DNA of 64,000 nt, taken from assembly GCA_023228865.1 (NCBI GenBank), contig JALOAH010000008.1, positions 1 to 64,000 on the forward strand, given 5' to 3'. The notes beneath the pieces are model-generated. The model ran no database searches. It was given only the letters and a program-made list of their open reading frames with translations, and had not been told where the DNA came from. Position numbers and translations under genes: made by a program. Shown piece by piece: positions 28,925 to 38,522 of the stretch (position 1 is its first letter; each line of letters opens with the position of its first letter). This DNA is from Porticoccaceae bacterium (GTDB taxonomy: Bacteria; Pseudomonadota; Gammaproteobacteria; Pseudomonadales; Porticoccaceae).

Positions 28925-29767
28925 ATGGATGTTTTTGTATTGCTTGCGGTGCTTATTTTGCTGTTGGTTACCCTGCTCAAGGGCGTCAGGCTGGTGCCCC
29001 AGGGCAGCAAGTGGGTTGTCCAGCGTCTCGGTAAATATGACCGCACAATGGGGCCTGGGCTGAATTTTACCATTCCCTATGTGGAGACAGTCGCCTATAA
29101 AGTCACCACCAAGGACATCGTTCTCGATATTCCTTCCCAGGAAGTCATCACCAGGGATAACGCCGTCATCATCGCCAACGCTGTGGCCTATATCAATATC
29201 CTGTCGCCGGAAAAGGCTGTCTATGGTATCGAGAATTATGAAATTGCCATTCAGACCCTGGTACAGACATCCCTGCGCTCCATCGTCGGTGAAATGGATC
29301 TCGACGATGCCCTCTGTTCCCGGGATCAGATAAAAGCCAAACTCAAGGCGGCGATTTCTGATGATATTTCCGATTGGGGTATTACCCTTAAAACCGTTGA
29401 GATTCAGGACATCAACCCCTCAAGCACCATGCAGCACGCCATGGAAGAGCAGGCCGCGGCGGAGCGGGGGCGTCGCGCCACCGTGACCAGAGCCGATGGC
29501 GAGAAGCAGGCCGCCATTCTCGAAGCTGAAGGTCGTCTCGAAGCCTCACGCCGGGATGCCGAGGCCAAGGTGGTGCTGGCGGATGCAACCCAGCAAGCCA
29601 TTGAAAAGGTCACTGAAGCCATCAAGGACAAGGAATTGCCAGCGGTTTATCTTCTCGGTGAGCGCTATGTGGACGCAATGAAAGATCTGTCAAAGTCGGC
29701 AAATTCAAAAATCGTTGTTCTGCCTGCGGATTTGCCGGGAGCCATCAAGGGCATTATGAATCGCTAG
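28925..29767 (+). CDS. SPFH/band 7 (stomatin-type) membrane protein
   Basis: 280 residues: an N-terminal membrane anchor (about 3-20), an SPFH domain (about 22-180) with QGSKWVVQRLGKYDRTMGPGLNFTIP, and a coiled-coil with repeated Ala/Glu (EAEGRLEASRRDAEAKV). It resembles E. coli QmcA and archaeal stomatins that partner NfeD. AAGGAG lies upstream of the ATG. A terminator follows 19 nt after the stop. Confidence 0.9.
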   Translation: MDVFVLLAVLILLLVTLLKGVRLVPQGSKWVVQRLGKYDRTMGPGLNFTIPYVETVAYKVTTKDIVLDIPSQEVITRDNAVIIANAVAYINILSPEKAVYGIENYEIAIQTLVQTSLRSIVGEMDLDDALCSRDQIKAKLKAAISDDISDWGITLKTVEIQDINPSSTMQHAMEEQAAAERGRRATVTRADGEKQAAILEAEGRLEASRRDAEAKVVLADATQQAIEKVTEAIKDKELPAVYLLGERYVDAMKDLSKSANSKIVVLPADLPGAIKGIMNR

Positions 29768-29786
29768 AAAAGGGTTTTAAGCACGT

Positions 29787-29814
29787 GAAAATGCCGACAG
29801 AAGTCGGCATTTTC
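29787..29814. terminator. Terminator after the SPFH gene
   Basis: GAAAATGCCGAC (29787-29798) and GTCGGCATTTTC (29803-29814) form a perfect 12-bp stem with a 4-nt loop. Placed between convergent genes, it may act on both strands. Confidence 0.85.
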
Positions 29815-29831
29815 GCTGCTGATCCTCTAAC

Positions 29832-30527
29832 CTAAACGCCGGGTTGTAAGGCTTTTTCCTGGTCGACTGCTTTAAACAGAAAAACCGTCATCACCACCAT
29901 CCAGATAAAGAAATCCAGCAGCGGTATCCAGAAACCGACCAGGCCATTCCAGGCAAAGGGTCCTGCTTTGAAGAAAAAAATCAATCCCACGGGCAAAAAC
30001 AGAGTGGTGACAGCAATGTTGTAAAAGCCGAGCCAACGGGGAAACACCGGGGTTGCGCTTTTGTCGCTTAAAATGGCCAGGGCGATGGAAATGTTCTGAG
30101 CCAGAAAAGGCGCCAGGGTGGTTGTGAACAACAGCCAGCCGAAGTCGTTGAGCAACAAAATCAATTCAGGATCTCTCTCCGGACGGAACGAAGCGACCAG
30201 CCAGACGAACATGGGCAAATAAATAATAAACGCGCCCGTTGCGCCACTGACCAGTTGTGTCCAGGAGAAAATGGGTGCTGCCCCTTCTATGCGCTTCATT
30301 TGACACGAAATTGCGCTGATCCAAGGGTAATAGAAAGTACAGCTAACAGCGGCAATCAATAAACCCAGGCGAATGATCCAGGTATCAGTTTGGTAACTTG
30401 CGGCAACCTGGGCGGCGGTGGCGTTGGGATCTGGTGGCGGGACAAACCCGGCAATAAGCCACCAGCCAAGGCCAAAGACAACCATGAAGACTACCCCCGA
30501 CCACAGGCACAGCTTTTGACTATTCAT
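29832..30527 (-). CDS. Multi-pass membrane protein, unknown function
   Basis: 231 residues with about six hydrophobic segments. The first is VVFMVVFGLGWWLIAGFV (about 12-29), followed by a PPPDPNATAAQVAASYQ loop. The ribosome site is strong (AGGAGG, 7 nt before the ATG). No catalytic motif was recognised. No neighbour on this strand within 1.5 kb, so it is likely monocistronic. The family could not be named. Confidence 0.7.
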   Translation of the reverse strand: MNSQKLCLWSGVVFMVVFGLGWWLIAGFVPPPDPNATAAQVAASYQTDTWIIRLGLLIAAVSCTFYYPWISAISCQMKRIEGAAPIFSWTQLVSGATGAFIIYLPMFVWLVASFRPERDPELILLLNDFGWLLFTTTLAPFLAQNISIALAILSDKSATPVFPRWLGFYNIAVTTLFLPVGLIFFFKAGPFAWNGLVGFWIPLLDFFIWMVVMTVFLFKAVDQEKALQPGV

Positions 30528-30773
30528 TTTTTATCCTCCTGATTTATGGTTTATATTGACATAGGACTATAATAACGCGATTTATACCCTATGGCCTCAT
30601 TTTTTCTGTTCGTGCTGACGTTTATCCCCGATACTCTACCGTTCGTCAAAGATTGTCTCGGTAGACTGCGCCAGCATTTAAAATGTCATGGCTTAAAAGT
30701 ATTTTTTACAGCGAGGCTGTGAGCCTTGTCATCTCTGTTCGCCATCCGTTGCCACCCTAGTGGGTCTGCCGTT

Positions 30774-30986
30774 ATGCCTGAATTTAGCCCTAAGGAATTG
30801 GATTCCCTTCTCGATATTCGCAAATCCCTCAAAAAGGAGATCGGCGAAAAGTTGGTTCTTTCCAGTCCGGATATTTTTCACGAGCTTGAGGCTTTCTGGT
30901 ACATCTCCGCCAATGCCATCACAAAATCAAAGATTCGCTCATTCTTAAACCAAAAAGGCGTCCCTTGGGATGACCCACTTGCCTAA
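30774..30986 (+). CDS. Small hypothetical protein
   Basis: 70 residues from the ATG at 30774 (a longer start at 30726 is possible). Charged N-terminal half (FSPKELDSLLDIRKSLKKEI) and a C-terminal KSKIRSFLNQKGVPWDDPLA. No transmembrane segment and no known motif. The ribosome site is weak. The next gene begins 57 nt later. Confidence 0.45.
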   Translation: MPEFSPKELDSLLDIRKSLKKEIGEKLVLSSPDIFHELEAFWYISANAITKSKIRSFLNQKGVPWDDPLA

Positions 30987-31043
30987 GTCCTAGTCCGTTG
31001 ATAATGCGGCTGAAATCGGTGGCATTATTGACGGAGATTTGCC

Positions 31044-31973
31044 ATGACAACAGGTGCAACCCCAGAGGATTTTCAAAACAGACTCCAGCGGCTGCTGCAG
31101 TCAGAGGGGCTTCCGCCAGCGTTTATCGACACCGTCAACCTTTACTACAAGCCCTTAGCGCGAGGGCTGGCGGTTCGTCAGCAACAACAGGGCAAGCCTT
31201 TAATTGTCGGTATCAATGGCGCCCAGGGCACAGGAAAATCAACATTAAGTGCGTTTTTAACGCTGATTCTCGGTGATGTTTACGGTTTGCCAACGGTATC
31301 ATTTTCCCTTGATGACCTTTACCTGACCAAAGACCAGCGGCAACAAAAAGCCCTGGCAGTTCATCCGCTGTTTAAGGTTCGCGGCGTTCCCGGCAGCCAC
31401 GATATAGGGTTGGGAATCGATGTGGTGCACCAGCTCCTCGATGCAGATGCTTGCAAGAAAACACCAATACCTGCGTTTGATAAAGCCATGGATGACCGTC
31501 TACCCCAGTCCCTGTGGCCTGTTTTTGTCGGCAAACCCCAGGTCATTATTGTGGAAGGGTGGTGCATGGGGGCAACTCCAGTGCCAGAAAACCAGCCGAT
31601 GGCGGCCATTAATGAGCTGGAAAAAGAGCATGACCCCCAGGGTAGTTGGCGCAGCTATGTCAATGAACAACTGAAAACTGATTATGCCGATTTTTTTTCA
31701 TTGCTCGACGTATTAATCATGATCGCAGCCCCCTGTTGGCGGATGGTGTATCAATGGCGACTTTTACAGGAGAATAAACTCCGCGAACGCTGCCGTGCCG
31801 AGGGCTTAAACGATTCTGGGTTGATGTCGCCACAACAGGTTGCCAAATTTATTCAATACTATGAGCGTATTACCAGGCACTGCCTTGCCGAACTGCCGGC
31901 AAGGGCTGATTATGTTTTGAATATGGATCAGGCTCATCGCATAACATCCCTATCGAGTGTGAAGCCAGGGTAA
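31044..31973 (+). CDS. P-loop kinase of the D-glycerate 3-kinase (GLYK/Tda10) family
   Basis: Probably phosphorylates glycerate or a related small molecule. 309 residues with Walker A GINGAQGTGKST (about 56-67), SLDDLYLTKDQR (about 92-103), the lid-region PLFKVRGVPGSHD (about 112-124) and VIIVEGWCMGATP (Walker B-like, about 171-183). These are hallmarks of plant GLYK and its bacterial relatives. GGAG precedes the ATG at 31044. No other glycerate or photorespiratory gene lies nearby, so the substrate is inferred from family only. Confidence 0.8.
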   Translation: MTTGATPEDFQNRLQRLLQSEGLPPAFIDTVNLYYKPLARGLAVRQQQQGKPLIVGINGAQGTGKSTLSAFLTLILGDVYGLPTVSFSLDDLYLTKDQRQQKALAVHPLFKVRGVPGSHDIGLGIDVVHQLLDADACKKTPIPAFDKAMDDRLPQSLWPVFVGKPQVIIVEGWCMGATPVPENQPMAAINELEKEHDPQGSWRSYVNEQLKTDYADFFSLLDVLIMIAAPCWRMVYQWRLLQENKLRERCRAEGLNDSGLMSPQQVAKFIQYYERITRHCLAELPARADYVLNMDQAHRITSLSSVKPG

Positions 31974-32121
31974 GCTCGTACTGTGGCAGGGTTATATCAA
32001 GCGTTAAAGCCGCTCTGCTCGCCGTTGAGGGACTGCGCTGTTTCAATGGCCACGGGTTTTTGCTCCAGTGGCTGGCCCCTATTGACCCTGCCTGAATATC
32101 AGCCTGTCGTCAGAAATCTGT

Positions 32122-33336
32122 TCACAATGCCAGGCTCAGTAACCAGCCACCTAGACCGCAGGCTATCACCACCAGCCAGGGCGGCAGTTTCCAGAACATC
32201 AGGGCGACCAGGGCAAGCAGCGCCAAACCAAAATCCTGGGGAGCATGAATGGCGCTCGACCACACCGATTGATAGAGGGCTGCGAGCAGCAAGCCAACCA
32301 CGCTGGCATTGATGCCCAGGAGTGCGGCCTGGGTGTGGGCATTGCGGCGCAGGCTTTCCCAGAAAGGCAGCACGGCCATCACCAGCAAAAACGATGGCGC
32401 AAAGATCGCCAGCAGACAGATAACGCCCCCCAGCCAGCCTCCTGGGGTTTGATCCATGGCAGCGCCGAGAAAGGCCGCGAAGGTAAACAGGGGGCCGGGA
32501 ATCGCCTGCGCCGCACCGTAACCGGCCAGAAAGGTATCATTGTCGACCCAGCCTGCAGGCACGACCTCCGCCTGCAGCAGCGGCAGTACCACATGACCGC
32601 CGCCAAATACCAGGGATCCAGTGCGGTAAAAGGTATCCACCAGCGCCAAGGTCTGGCTCGGTATCAGCATGGCCAGCAACGGCAGGCCGATAAGGAGGGA
32701 GAAAAACAGGATCAGCCAAAAAAAAGCCATGGGGCGCCTGACTATAATCGGCAGTGGATCCTGGTCAGTACCCACTTCGGGCTTCAACAATAAAAGACCA
32801 ATGAGCGCGGCGACAAGGATAACGCCCAGCTGCCCCACCGCCGACGGCGCCAGAAGCACTGCGCAGGTAGCCAGCGCCATGATGGTGATGCGCGGTATAT
32901 CCGGACAGAGGTTGCGCGCCATACCCCATACGGCTTGGGCGACCACCGCCACCGCAGCCACTTTCAAGCCGTGAAGTGCTCCGGGTGGAACCCTGTCGCC
33001 ATAATGGCCAAGCCCCAGGGCAAACAGAATCAAGGCAATGGCCGAGGGCAACGTGAAACCGATCCAGGCCGCGAGGGCACCGGCGTATCCGGAGCGGGAC
33101 AGCCCCAGGGCTATCCCGACCTGACTGCTCGCCGGTCCCGGCAAAAATTGGCAAAGAGCCACCAAATCCCCATAGCTGCGCTCTGTCAGCCACTTTCGCC
33201 GCAGCACAAATTCATCGCGAAAATAACCCAAATGCGCCACGGGGCCGCCAAAGGAGGTTAGGCCAAGTTTTAGGAAGATCAGAAAAACAGTCCATGCAGA
33301 GCTGTTTTCAACGGCGTGGACTCCATTGTCAGACAC
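32122..33336 (-). CDS. chrA: Chromate transporter (ChrA, long form)
   Basis: Inner-membrane chromate efflux protein. A GTG at 33336 preceded by AAGGAG gives 404 residues, a better start than the unsupported codon at 33393. Two homologous CHR halves are visible. The first has LKLGLTSFGGPVAHLGYFRDEF and QFLPGPASSQVGIALG. The second has SLVFGGGHVVLPLLQAEV and GYGAAQAIPGPLFTFAAFLG. About ten membrane helices. No chrB regulator is present. Confidence 0.92.
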   Translation of the reverse strand: MSDNGVHAVENSSAWTVFLIFLKLGLTSFGGPVAHLGYFRDEFVLRRKWLTERSYGDLVALCQFLPGPASSQVGIALGLSRSGYAGALAAWIGFTLPSAIALILFALGLGHYGDRVPPGALHGLKVAAVAVVAQAVWGMARNLCPDIPRITIMALATCAVLLAPSAVGQLGVILVAALIGLLLLKPEVGTDQDPLPIIVRRPMAFFWLILFFSLLIGLPLLAMLIPSQTLALVDTFYRTGSLVFGGGHVVLPLLQAEVVPAGWVDNDTFLAGYGAAQAIPGPLFTFAAFLGAAMDQTPGGWLGGVICLLAIFAPSFLLVMAVLPFWESLRRNAHTQAALLGINASVVGLLLAALYQSVWSSAIHAPQDFGLALLALVALMFWKLPPWLVVIACGLGGWLLSLAL

Positions 33337-33572
33337 TAGGTTTACTCCTTGGCGGGTTGTTTCTGAGGTCCTGGCGAAAATGTGGTTAAACACAAAGGCT
33401 ATTATCCTTTAAAAATGCCACCGGGGAGGTTCACCGCGCCAGCCATTTTGGCATTGACGGCAAGTTTTGGCCTGTTCCCAGGTATTTTTTATTGCTACAG
33501 TCAAACACTTCCTTGGCGCTGGAGCCATAACCGTTTTTTTCGCCGCAATGAAATGGAGCCGTAAAGAGAACA

Positions 33573-34568
33573 ATGAATATTACACTCTGTAAAATAGCAA
33601 GCGGATTTTGCCTGATGGCGCTGTGCTGCGCTGCCTTGGCAGAAAGTTCTCTGCTAATTCAGGCCAGAAACCTGTTCGGCCAGATTGAGGCTGCCAATCC
33701 TTCTGATATCGATGACCCTGTTGCGCGTCTGGGACAGCAATTATTTTGGGACAAACGGGCGTCGGCGAATGCCGAGGTTGCGTGCGCCTCCTGCCACCTT
33801 GCCGCCGAAGGCTCGTCAGATGCAAGGGTGCGCTCCCTGACGGCCAAGGGGACGCTCACCGCACGCCATTCCCAGCCGGTCTTTAACGCCGTTGGCCAGG
33901 TGGGATTGCGCTGGACTGGAGATCGCCCGGACGCTGCCGCCCAGGCGCGGGGTTCTCTCACCGGGTCGATGGGTTTTGCCTCCGACGAAAAAGCCATGGA
34001 AAAACTTCAAGAACTGGGTTATGAACCCCTGTTTCGCGCCGCTTTTCCTGAAGATGAGCAGCCGTTGACTCCCCAGCGCTATGGCGAGGCCATTGCCGCC
34101 TACGAAAAAACCCTGACCACGCCAGCACCCTTTGACCGCTTTCTGGGTGGCGAAGAAACGGCGTTGACCCCTGAGCAGAAAAATGGCTTGCAGGAGTTCA
34201 TGGCTGTGGGCTGCAGCGGCTGCCACAATGGCGCCCGCCTGGGGGGAGAAATGCTGCAGAAGTTTGGTATCTACGGCAATTATTGGCAACTGACCAATTC
34301 CGAAACCATCGATAAGGGCAGGTTTGAAAACACCGGGAAAGCAGGGGATGAATATGTGTTCCGTGTCCCCATGTTGCGCAATATCGTCGCCACAGCCCCT
34401 TATTTTCACGACGGCTCAGTGGTGTCGCTGGAAGACGCCGTGGCTATTATGGCCGAGTTGCAACTGGGAAAGACACTGGAAGCTCAGTCTGTAAAATCCA
34501 TCGTCACCTTTTTGCAGAGTTTGAGCGGTGAGGTGCCTGAGCATTACAAAGCCCCGGACTTGCCGTGA
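33573..34568 (+). CDS. Periplasmic dihaem cytochrome c peroxidase/MauG-family protein
   Basis: Probably reduces H2O2 or oxidises a partner in the periplasm. 331 residues with a signal peptide cleaved after about A23 (CAALA-ES) and two haem c motifs, CASCH (71-75) and CSGCH (214-218). The FRVPMLRNIVATAPYFHDGS segment is the conserved second-domain region of the BCCP/MauG superfamily. AAAGAGAAC is the ribosome site. Whether it is a true peroxidase or a MauG-like enzyme cannot be decided from sequence. Confidence 0.88.
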   Translation: MNITLCKIASGFCLMALCCAALAESSLLIQARNLFGQIEAANPSDIDDPVARLGQQLFWDKRASANAEVACASCHLAAEGSSDARVRSLTAKGTLTARHSQPVFNAVGQVGLRWTGDRPDAAAQARGSLTGSMGFASDEKAMEKLQELGYEPLFRAAFPEDEQPLTPQRYGEAIAAYEKTLTTPAPFDRFLGGEETALTPEQKNGLQEFMAVGCSGCHNGARLGGEMLQKFGIYGNYWQLTNSETIDKGRFENTGKAGDEYVFRVPMLRNIVATAPYFHDGSVVSLEDAVAIMAELQLGKTLEAQSVKSIVTFLQSLSGEVPEHYKAPDLP

Positions 34569-34603
34569 CTATTGCAACCCAGCGCCATTCGCCTCTGGCA
34601 AGT

Positions 34604-34630
34604 CTGAGATGGCTGAGATGGCTGAGATGA
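34604..34630. repeat. Short tandem repeat, 9 bp x 3
   Basis: CTGAGATGG occurs twice in tandem and a third time with the last base changed (34604-34612, 34613-34621, 34622-34630). It lies in the non-coding gap between the peroxidase and rhlE. Confidence 0.8.
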
Positions 34631-34644
34631 ACAGTGAGAACAAA

Positions 34645-34678
34645 AAAATACCCCGAGGATTTCTCCGCGGAGTATTTT
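34645..34678 (-). terminator. Terminator downstream of rhlE
   Basis: On the minus strand AAAATAC-T-CCG-C-GG pairs with CC-T-CGG-G-GTATTTT and runs into further T residues. The mismatches are isolated. It lies 120 nt after the rhlE stop. Confidence 0.65.
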
Positions 34679-34798
34679 AAAGACACTGTGGAAACAGGCT
34701 GGCCTGAGTGCTTTGGCTCAAGATAGAGCCTGGCGCTGTGGCGCGCCGTCACGGTTTCGTCAGATGCCCTGCAGCCGGTGGCGATTGCAGGGCAAAAT

Positions 34799-36100
34799 TT
34801 AAGACTCTGAAGCGCCTCTGCCGCGAAAGCGCCTGTTGCTTGAGTTATTGCCCGGTGCCCGTTTTTGCTGGCCATTGCTCGAATTTCCCGAAGGTCTGGA
34901 ACGGTTGCTGGAGCGGCCGCGATTGTTGCTGGCGGCGGTTTTTGGCGCGTACTGGGGCAGGGGCTTGGAAAGCTCAAAGCCGGGAATTTCCGTTCTTGGA
35001 ATGGCTTTGCCAATGAGGCGTTCAATGGCGCGGAGCATATCCACTTCTTCATCGCAGACCAGTGAAAAGGCTTCTCCTTCGGCCCCAGCGCGACCGGTGC
35101 GGCCAATGCGGTGGACATAATCCTCAGGCACCTGGGGCAGGTCGAAATTGATGACATGGGGCAGCTGACTGATGTCGATACCCCTGGCTGCGATATCGGT
35201 GGCAACAAGAATCTGCAGTTTGCCCGCCTTGAACTCCGCCAGAACCTTGGTGCGGTGATTTTGGCTTTTGTTGCCGTGAATGGCGCCGGCAGCGATGCCA
35301 TTTTTGCCGAGAAACTCCACCAGTTTATTGGCGCCGTGCTTGGTGCGGCTGAACACCAGCGCCTGGTAGAGGCTTTTTTCCTTGATCAGGTGACAGAGGA
35401 GGGCGGGCTTATTGCCTTTGTCCACGGGAATAATGGTTTGGGCAACGGATTCGGCGGCGGTGTTTCTGGGGGTTACGCTGATCTCCGCCGGGTTGTGAAT
35501 AAAGCCGCGGGCGAGCTGGCGAATTTCATCGGAGAAGGTTGCTGAAAACAGCAGGTTCTGGCGCTGCTTGGGCAGAAGCGGCAGAATGCGGCGAATATCG
35601 CGAATAAACCCCATGTCGAGCATGCGATCCGCTTCATCGAGGACAAAAATTTCCACTTCGTCGAGGCGAACGACTTTCTGTTGATGGAGATCGAGCAGAC
35701 GCCCCGGCGTGGCGACGAGAATGTCCACCCCTTTGCGCAAAATTTTGATCTGGGGGTTAATGCTGACGCCGCCAAACACCACCGTGGATGTCAGTTTCAA
35801 ATATTTGCCGTAGGTGAGCACAGATTCGTGAACCTGGGCGGCGAGTTCTCTGGTGGGGGTGAGCACTAATACCCTGGGATTTGGGCTGGTTTTGGCTTTG
35901 GCGCGATTGTTGAGCAACTGGAGCATGGGCAGGGTAAAGCCTGCGGTTTTACCGGTGCCTGTCTGTGCAGCAGCCATCAGGTCGCCGCCCTTGAGAATAA
36001 CAGGGATGCCCTGTTCTTGAATGGCGGATGGCGTGGTGTAGCCTTTTTCTTCGACAGCACGCAGCAGTGCCGACTCAAGGCCGAGGTCATTAAATGTCAT
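34799..36100 (-). CDS. rhlE: DEAD-box RNA helicase RhlE
   Basis: ATP-dependent RNA helicase acting on ribosome assembly or RNA decay. From the ATG at 36100 the protein has 433 residues beginning [16 protein letters not shown]. Motif I is AQTGTGKT (45-52), motif II DEAD (155-158), motif III SAT, and motif [12 protein letters not shown]. The tail after about 380 is Arg/Asn/Ser-rich ([14 protein letters not shown]), typical of RhlE-type RNA-binding extensions. An in-frame start at 36208 would add 36 unconserved residues. Confidence 0.93.
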   Translation of the reverse strand: MTFNDLGLESALLRAVEEKGYTTPSAIQEQGIPVILKGGDLMAAAQTGTGKTAGFTLPMLQLLNNRAKAKTSPNPRVLVLTPTRELAAQVHESVLTYGKYLKLTSTVVFGGVSINPQIKILRKGVDILVATPGRLLDLHQQKVVRLDEVEIFVLDEADRMLDMGFIRDIRRILPLLPKQRQNLLFSATFSDEIRQLARGFIHNPAEISVTPRNTAAESVAQTIIPVDKGNKPALLCHLIKEKSLYQALVFSRTKHGANKLVEFLGKNGIAAGAIHGNKSQNHRTKVLAEFKAGKLQILVATDIAARGIDISQLPHVINFDLPQVPEDYVHRIGRTGRAGAEGEAFSLVCDEEVDMLRAIERLIGKAIPRTEIPGFELSKPLPQYAPKTAASNNRGRSSNRSRPSGNSSNGQQKRAPGNNSSNRRFRGRGASES

Positions 36101-36752
36101 AGATTTTTCCGTGATCCCCGGTTTGGGGATGAATAAAAACAGGGGTATTCCTGGAAGGGGTGATACGCCGGTCTGTTGCCGGTGATGAATTTTCGGTCGT
36201 CGGTTCACTGGCTAAACCTGACGACCAACCTGCGCAGTCTCAACAAAGTGGCAGGTAATGGCTGTTAATCGAAAAGCGGGTTGGGACGCTGTTTGCCGTG
36301 AACGGCCATAAGTCCAACTGCTTTCGGCGCCCATGGTAACCGTAACATTATGAAAAAACAATAAAATATTTTGATCTTTCGGCAACGGGTGGCAGGAGTC
36401 GCGACAATTGCTTTCTTAGGGGCTGTTTACATAATAGAATTCGAGGCCGGTTTTTTGTGTCCTCCTGCTAAAGCTGTCAATAGCAGGGGCGCGCAAACGG
36501 GCAGGTCTCTCCATCCCTGGAAAATCTTGCCTGGAGTGCGGCTGTACTCATTGGCATTAAGTTTGTATTATTTTCTCAACGTTGGTTCGGTGCAGCGGTT
36601 GCCGAACTGTAAATGCCGCCAAGCCTGCTATAACCGCACAAACCCAGGATTTCAGCCTGTGTCTGGGCAATTTCGGACTAGGCTCGCAAAAACAATGAAG
36701 AGAATACCCAGGAGAAATACATGGCGGGATTAAACGCAAGGATAGTTTTTGC
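36101..36752. other. Long divergent intergenic region between rhlE and pgi
   Basis: 652 bp with an AT-rich core around 36345-36380. A 120-codon plus-strand frame at 36371-36733 starts with TTG, has no ribosome site and no recognisable domain, and is not called. Promoters for both flanking genes are expected here but none is convincing by eye. Confidence 0.45.
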
Positions 36753-38342
36753 ATGAATGTCAGCGCTTTTAACCCGACTCAGACATCGCCCTGGCAGGCA
36801 TTAAAAAAGATGGCCGCAGGCATTGAGGGGGTCGCCATAAAATCCCTGCTCGACAAAGATCCGTCGCGGGTCAAAAACTACAGTATTTCCTGTGGCGGGG
36901 TTTACCTCGATTATTCAAAAAATCTTGTCACCGATGATATTGTCGCCGCATTGCTGGCTCTGGCCGATGCTTCTCCCCTCATACAGCAGCGGCAAGCCAT
37001 GTTTCGCGGCGATATCATCAATAACAGTGAGCAGCGCCCTGTGCTCCATTCGGCCGTCAGATTCACTGACCAACTGCGGGGGCAAGCAGGTCTGGGCACC
37101 TTGGTCGAGGACATTAATGCCCAGAAACAACAAATTTTTGCCATCAGCGAAAAAATTCGCAAAGGTCACTGGCTGGGAGCTACCGGCAAACCCATCACCC
37201 AGATTGTCAATCTCGGCATCGGCGGCTCAGACCTGGGGCCGAAACTTGCCTGCAGCGCGTTAAAAGAATTTTCACACCCTGATATTGACTGCCATTTTGT
37301 CTCTAATGTCGATGGCGACATGATTCGCGCCACCTTGGCAAAACTCGATCCGGAAACAACCCTGGTCATTATTGCCAGTAAAAGTTTTACCACCCAGGAC
37401 ACCCTGCTCAATGCAAGTACGACAGCCACCTGGTTCAGTCAGGCATTGGGGTTGGCCAATCCCTACCACTCACCCCATTTCATTGCCGTCACTGCGGCGC
37501 CTGAAAAGGCGCTTAAACTGGGCATACAGGCAGAAAATGTGCTCCAGATTTGGCATTGGCTGGGGGGGCGTTATTCCCTGTGGTCGGCTATTGGTTTGGT
37601 GATTGCAATTAGTGTTGGTTACGATAATTTTACTGCCCTCCTCGAAGGTGCCAGAGCCATGGACGAGCATTTTCTCGCCGCACCCCTGGGGCAGAATATG
37701 CCGGTGATACTGGCGTTGCTGGGAATTTGGTATGGCAATTTTCTCCGTGCCCAAACGTATGCCCTGATTCCCTATTGTGAGCGCCTGTTTCACTTGCCCT
37801 TTTATTTGCAACAGCTGGATATGGAGAGCAATGGCAAGTCTGTAAGCCAGAATGGCGCCGCCGTCGATTACACCACAGGCTCTGTGGTTTGGGGGCTGAC
37901 AGGAACCAACAGCCAGCACAGTTTCTTCCAGTTGCTTCATCAGGGCACCCACCTGGTTCCGGTGGATTTTGTCGGTGTTGTTGAAGATGGACTCAGCAGT
38001 CCGGAGCATCACCGGGTGCTATTGGCGAATATGCTCGCGCAGGCTGCGGCACTGATGGCGGGAAATCAGGGTGACGATATTCCTGCCCATCGAAAGTGTT
38101 CCGGCAATCACCCTTCCAATACAATCCTGCTGGATTCCCTGACTCCCCGCAATCTGGGCACCTTGCTGGCGCTTTATGAGCACAAGGTTTTTGTTCAGGG
38201 TTGCATCTGGAATATCAATTCTTTTGATCAGTGGGGCGTTGAGCTGGGCAAGGCACTGGCGGGGGACTTGCTGAACGACAGCGGCAACAGAGATGCTTTC
38301 GATAGCTCAACCCTGGATTTGCTGACACGGGTTCGTCTCTGA
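36753..38342 (+). CDS. pgi: Glucose-6-phosphate isomerase
   Basis: Interconverts glucose-6-P and fructose-6-P. 529 residues with the family blocks NLGIGGSDLGPKLACSAL (about 157-174), VNIGIGGSDLG-type phosphate loop, and GKSVSQNGAAVDYTTGSVVWG (about 364-384) containing the catalytic Glu region. QWGVELGK is near the C-terminus. AAGGA (36738-36742) precedes the ATG. A perfect 18-bp inverted repeat lies 46 nt downstream. Confidence 0.95.
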   Translation: MNVSAFNPTQTSPWQALKKMAAGIEGVAIKSLLDKDPSRVKNYSISCGGVYLDYSKNLVTDDIVAALLALADASPLIQQRQAMFRGDIINNSEQRPVLHSAVRFTDQLRGQAGLGTLVEDINAQKQQIFAISEKIRKGHWLGATGKPITQIVNLGIGGSDLGPKLACSALKEFSHPDIDCHFVSNVDGDMIRATLAKLDPETTLVIIASKSFTTQDTLLNASTTATWFSQALGLANPYHSPHFIAVTAAPEKALKLGIQAENVLQIWHWLGGRYSLWSAIGLVIAISVGYDNFTALLEGARAMDEHFLAAPLGQNMPVILALLGIWYGNFLRAQTYALIPYCERLFHLPFYLQQLDMESNGKSVSQNGAAVDYTTGSVVWGLTGTNSQHSFFQLLHQGTHLVPVDFVGVVEDGLSSPEHHRVLLANMLAQAAALMAGNQGDDIPAHRKCSGNHPSNTILLDSLTPRNLGTLLALYEHKVFVQGCIWNINSFDQWGVELGKALAGDLLNDSGNRDAFDSSTLDLLTRVRL

Positions 38343-38388
38343 GGGGCTAACCCGAAAACTGCACCAGCACAGTGTCAATGGGGATTTT

Positions 38389-38436
38389 CGATGCCCTCTC
38401 TGTACGCGGCCATCGCAACGTACAGAGAGGGCATCG
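38389..38436. repeat. Perfect 18-bp inverted repeat between pgi and moeA
   Basis: CGATGCCCTCTCTGTACG (38389-38406) is exactly complementary to 38419-38436, with a 12-nt loop. It sits between the ends of two convergent genes but has no flanking T-tracts. It may be a strong mRNA 3' hairpin or a mobile palindrome. Confidence 0.85.
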
Positions 38437-38522
38437 GCCAACTCCGGCGGCAAAATTCTGGCAACCGGCGCAGCTTTCAGGCCATCAGCAACAATGTATC
38501 CAGCGCTGTTTTTGCCGGAAAA

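Noticed and set aside
36371..36733. 120-codon plus-strand frame before pgi
   Set aside because: TTG start, no ribosome site, cysteine- and arginine-rich translation with no domain.
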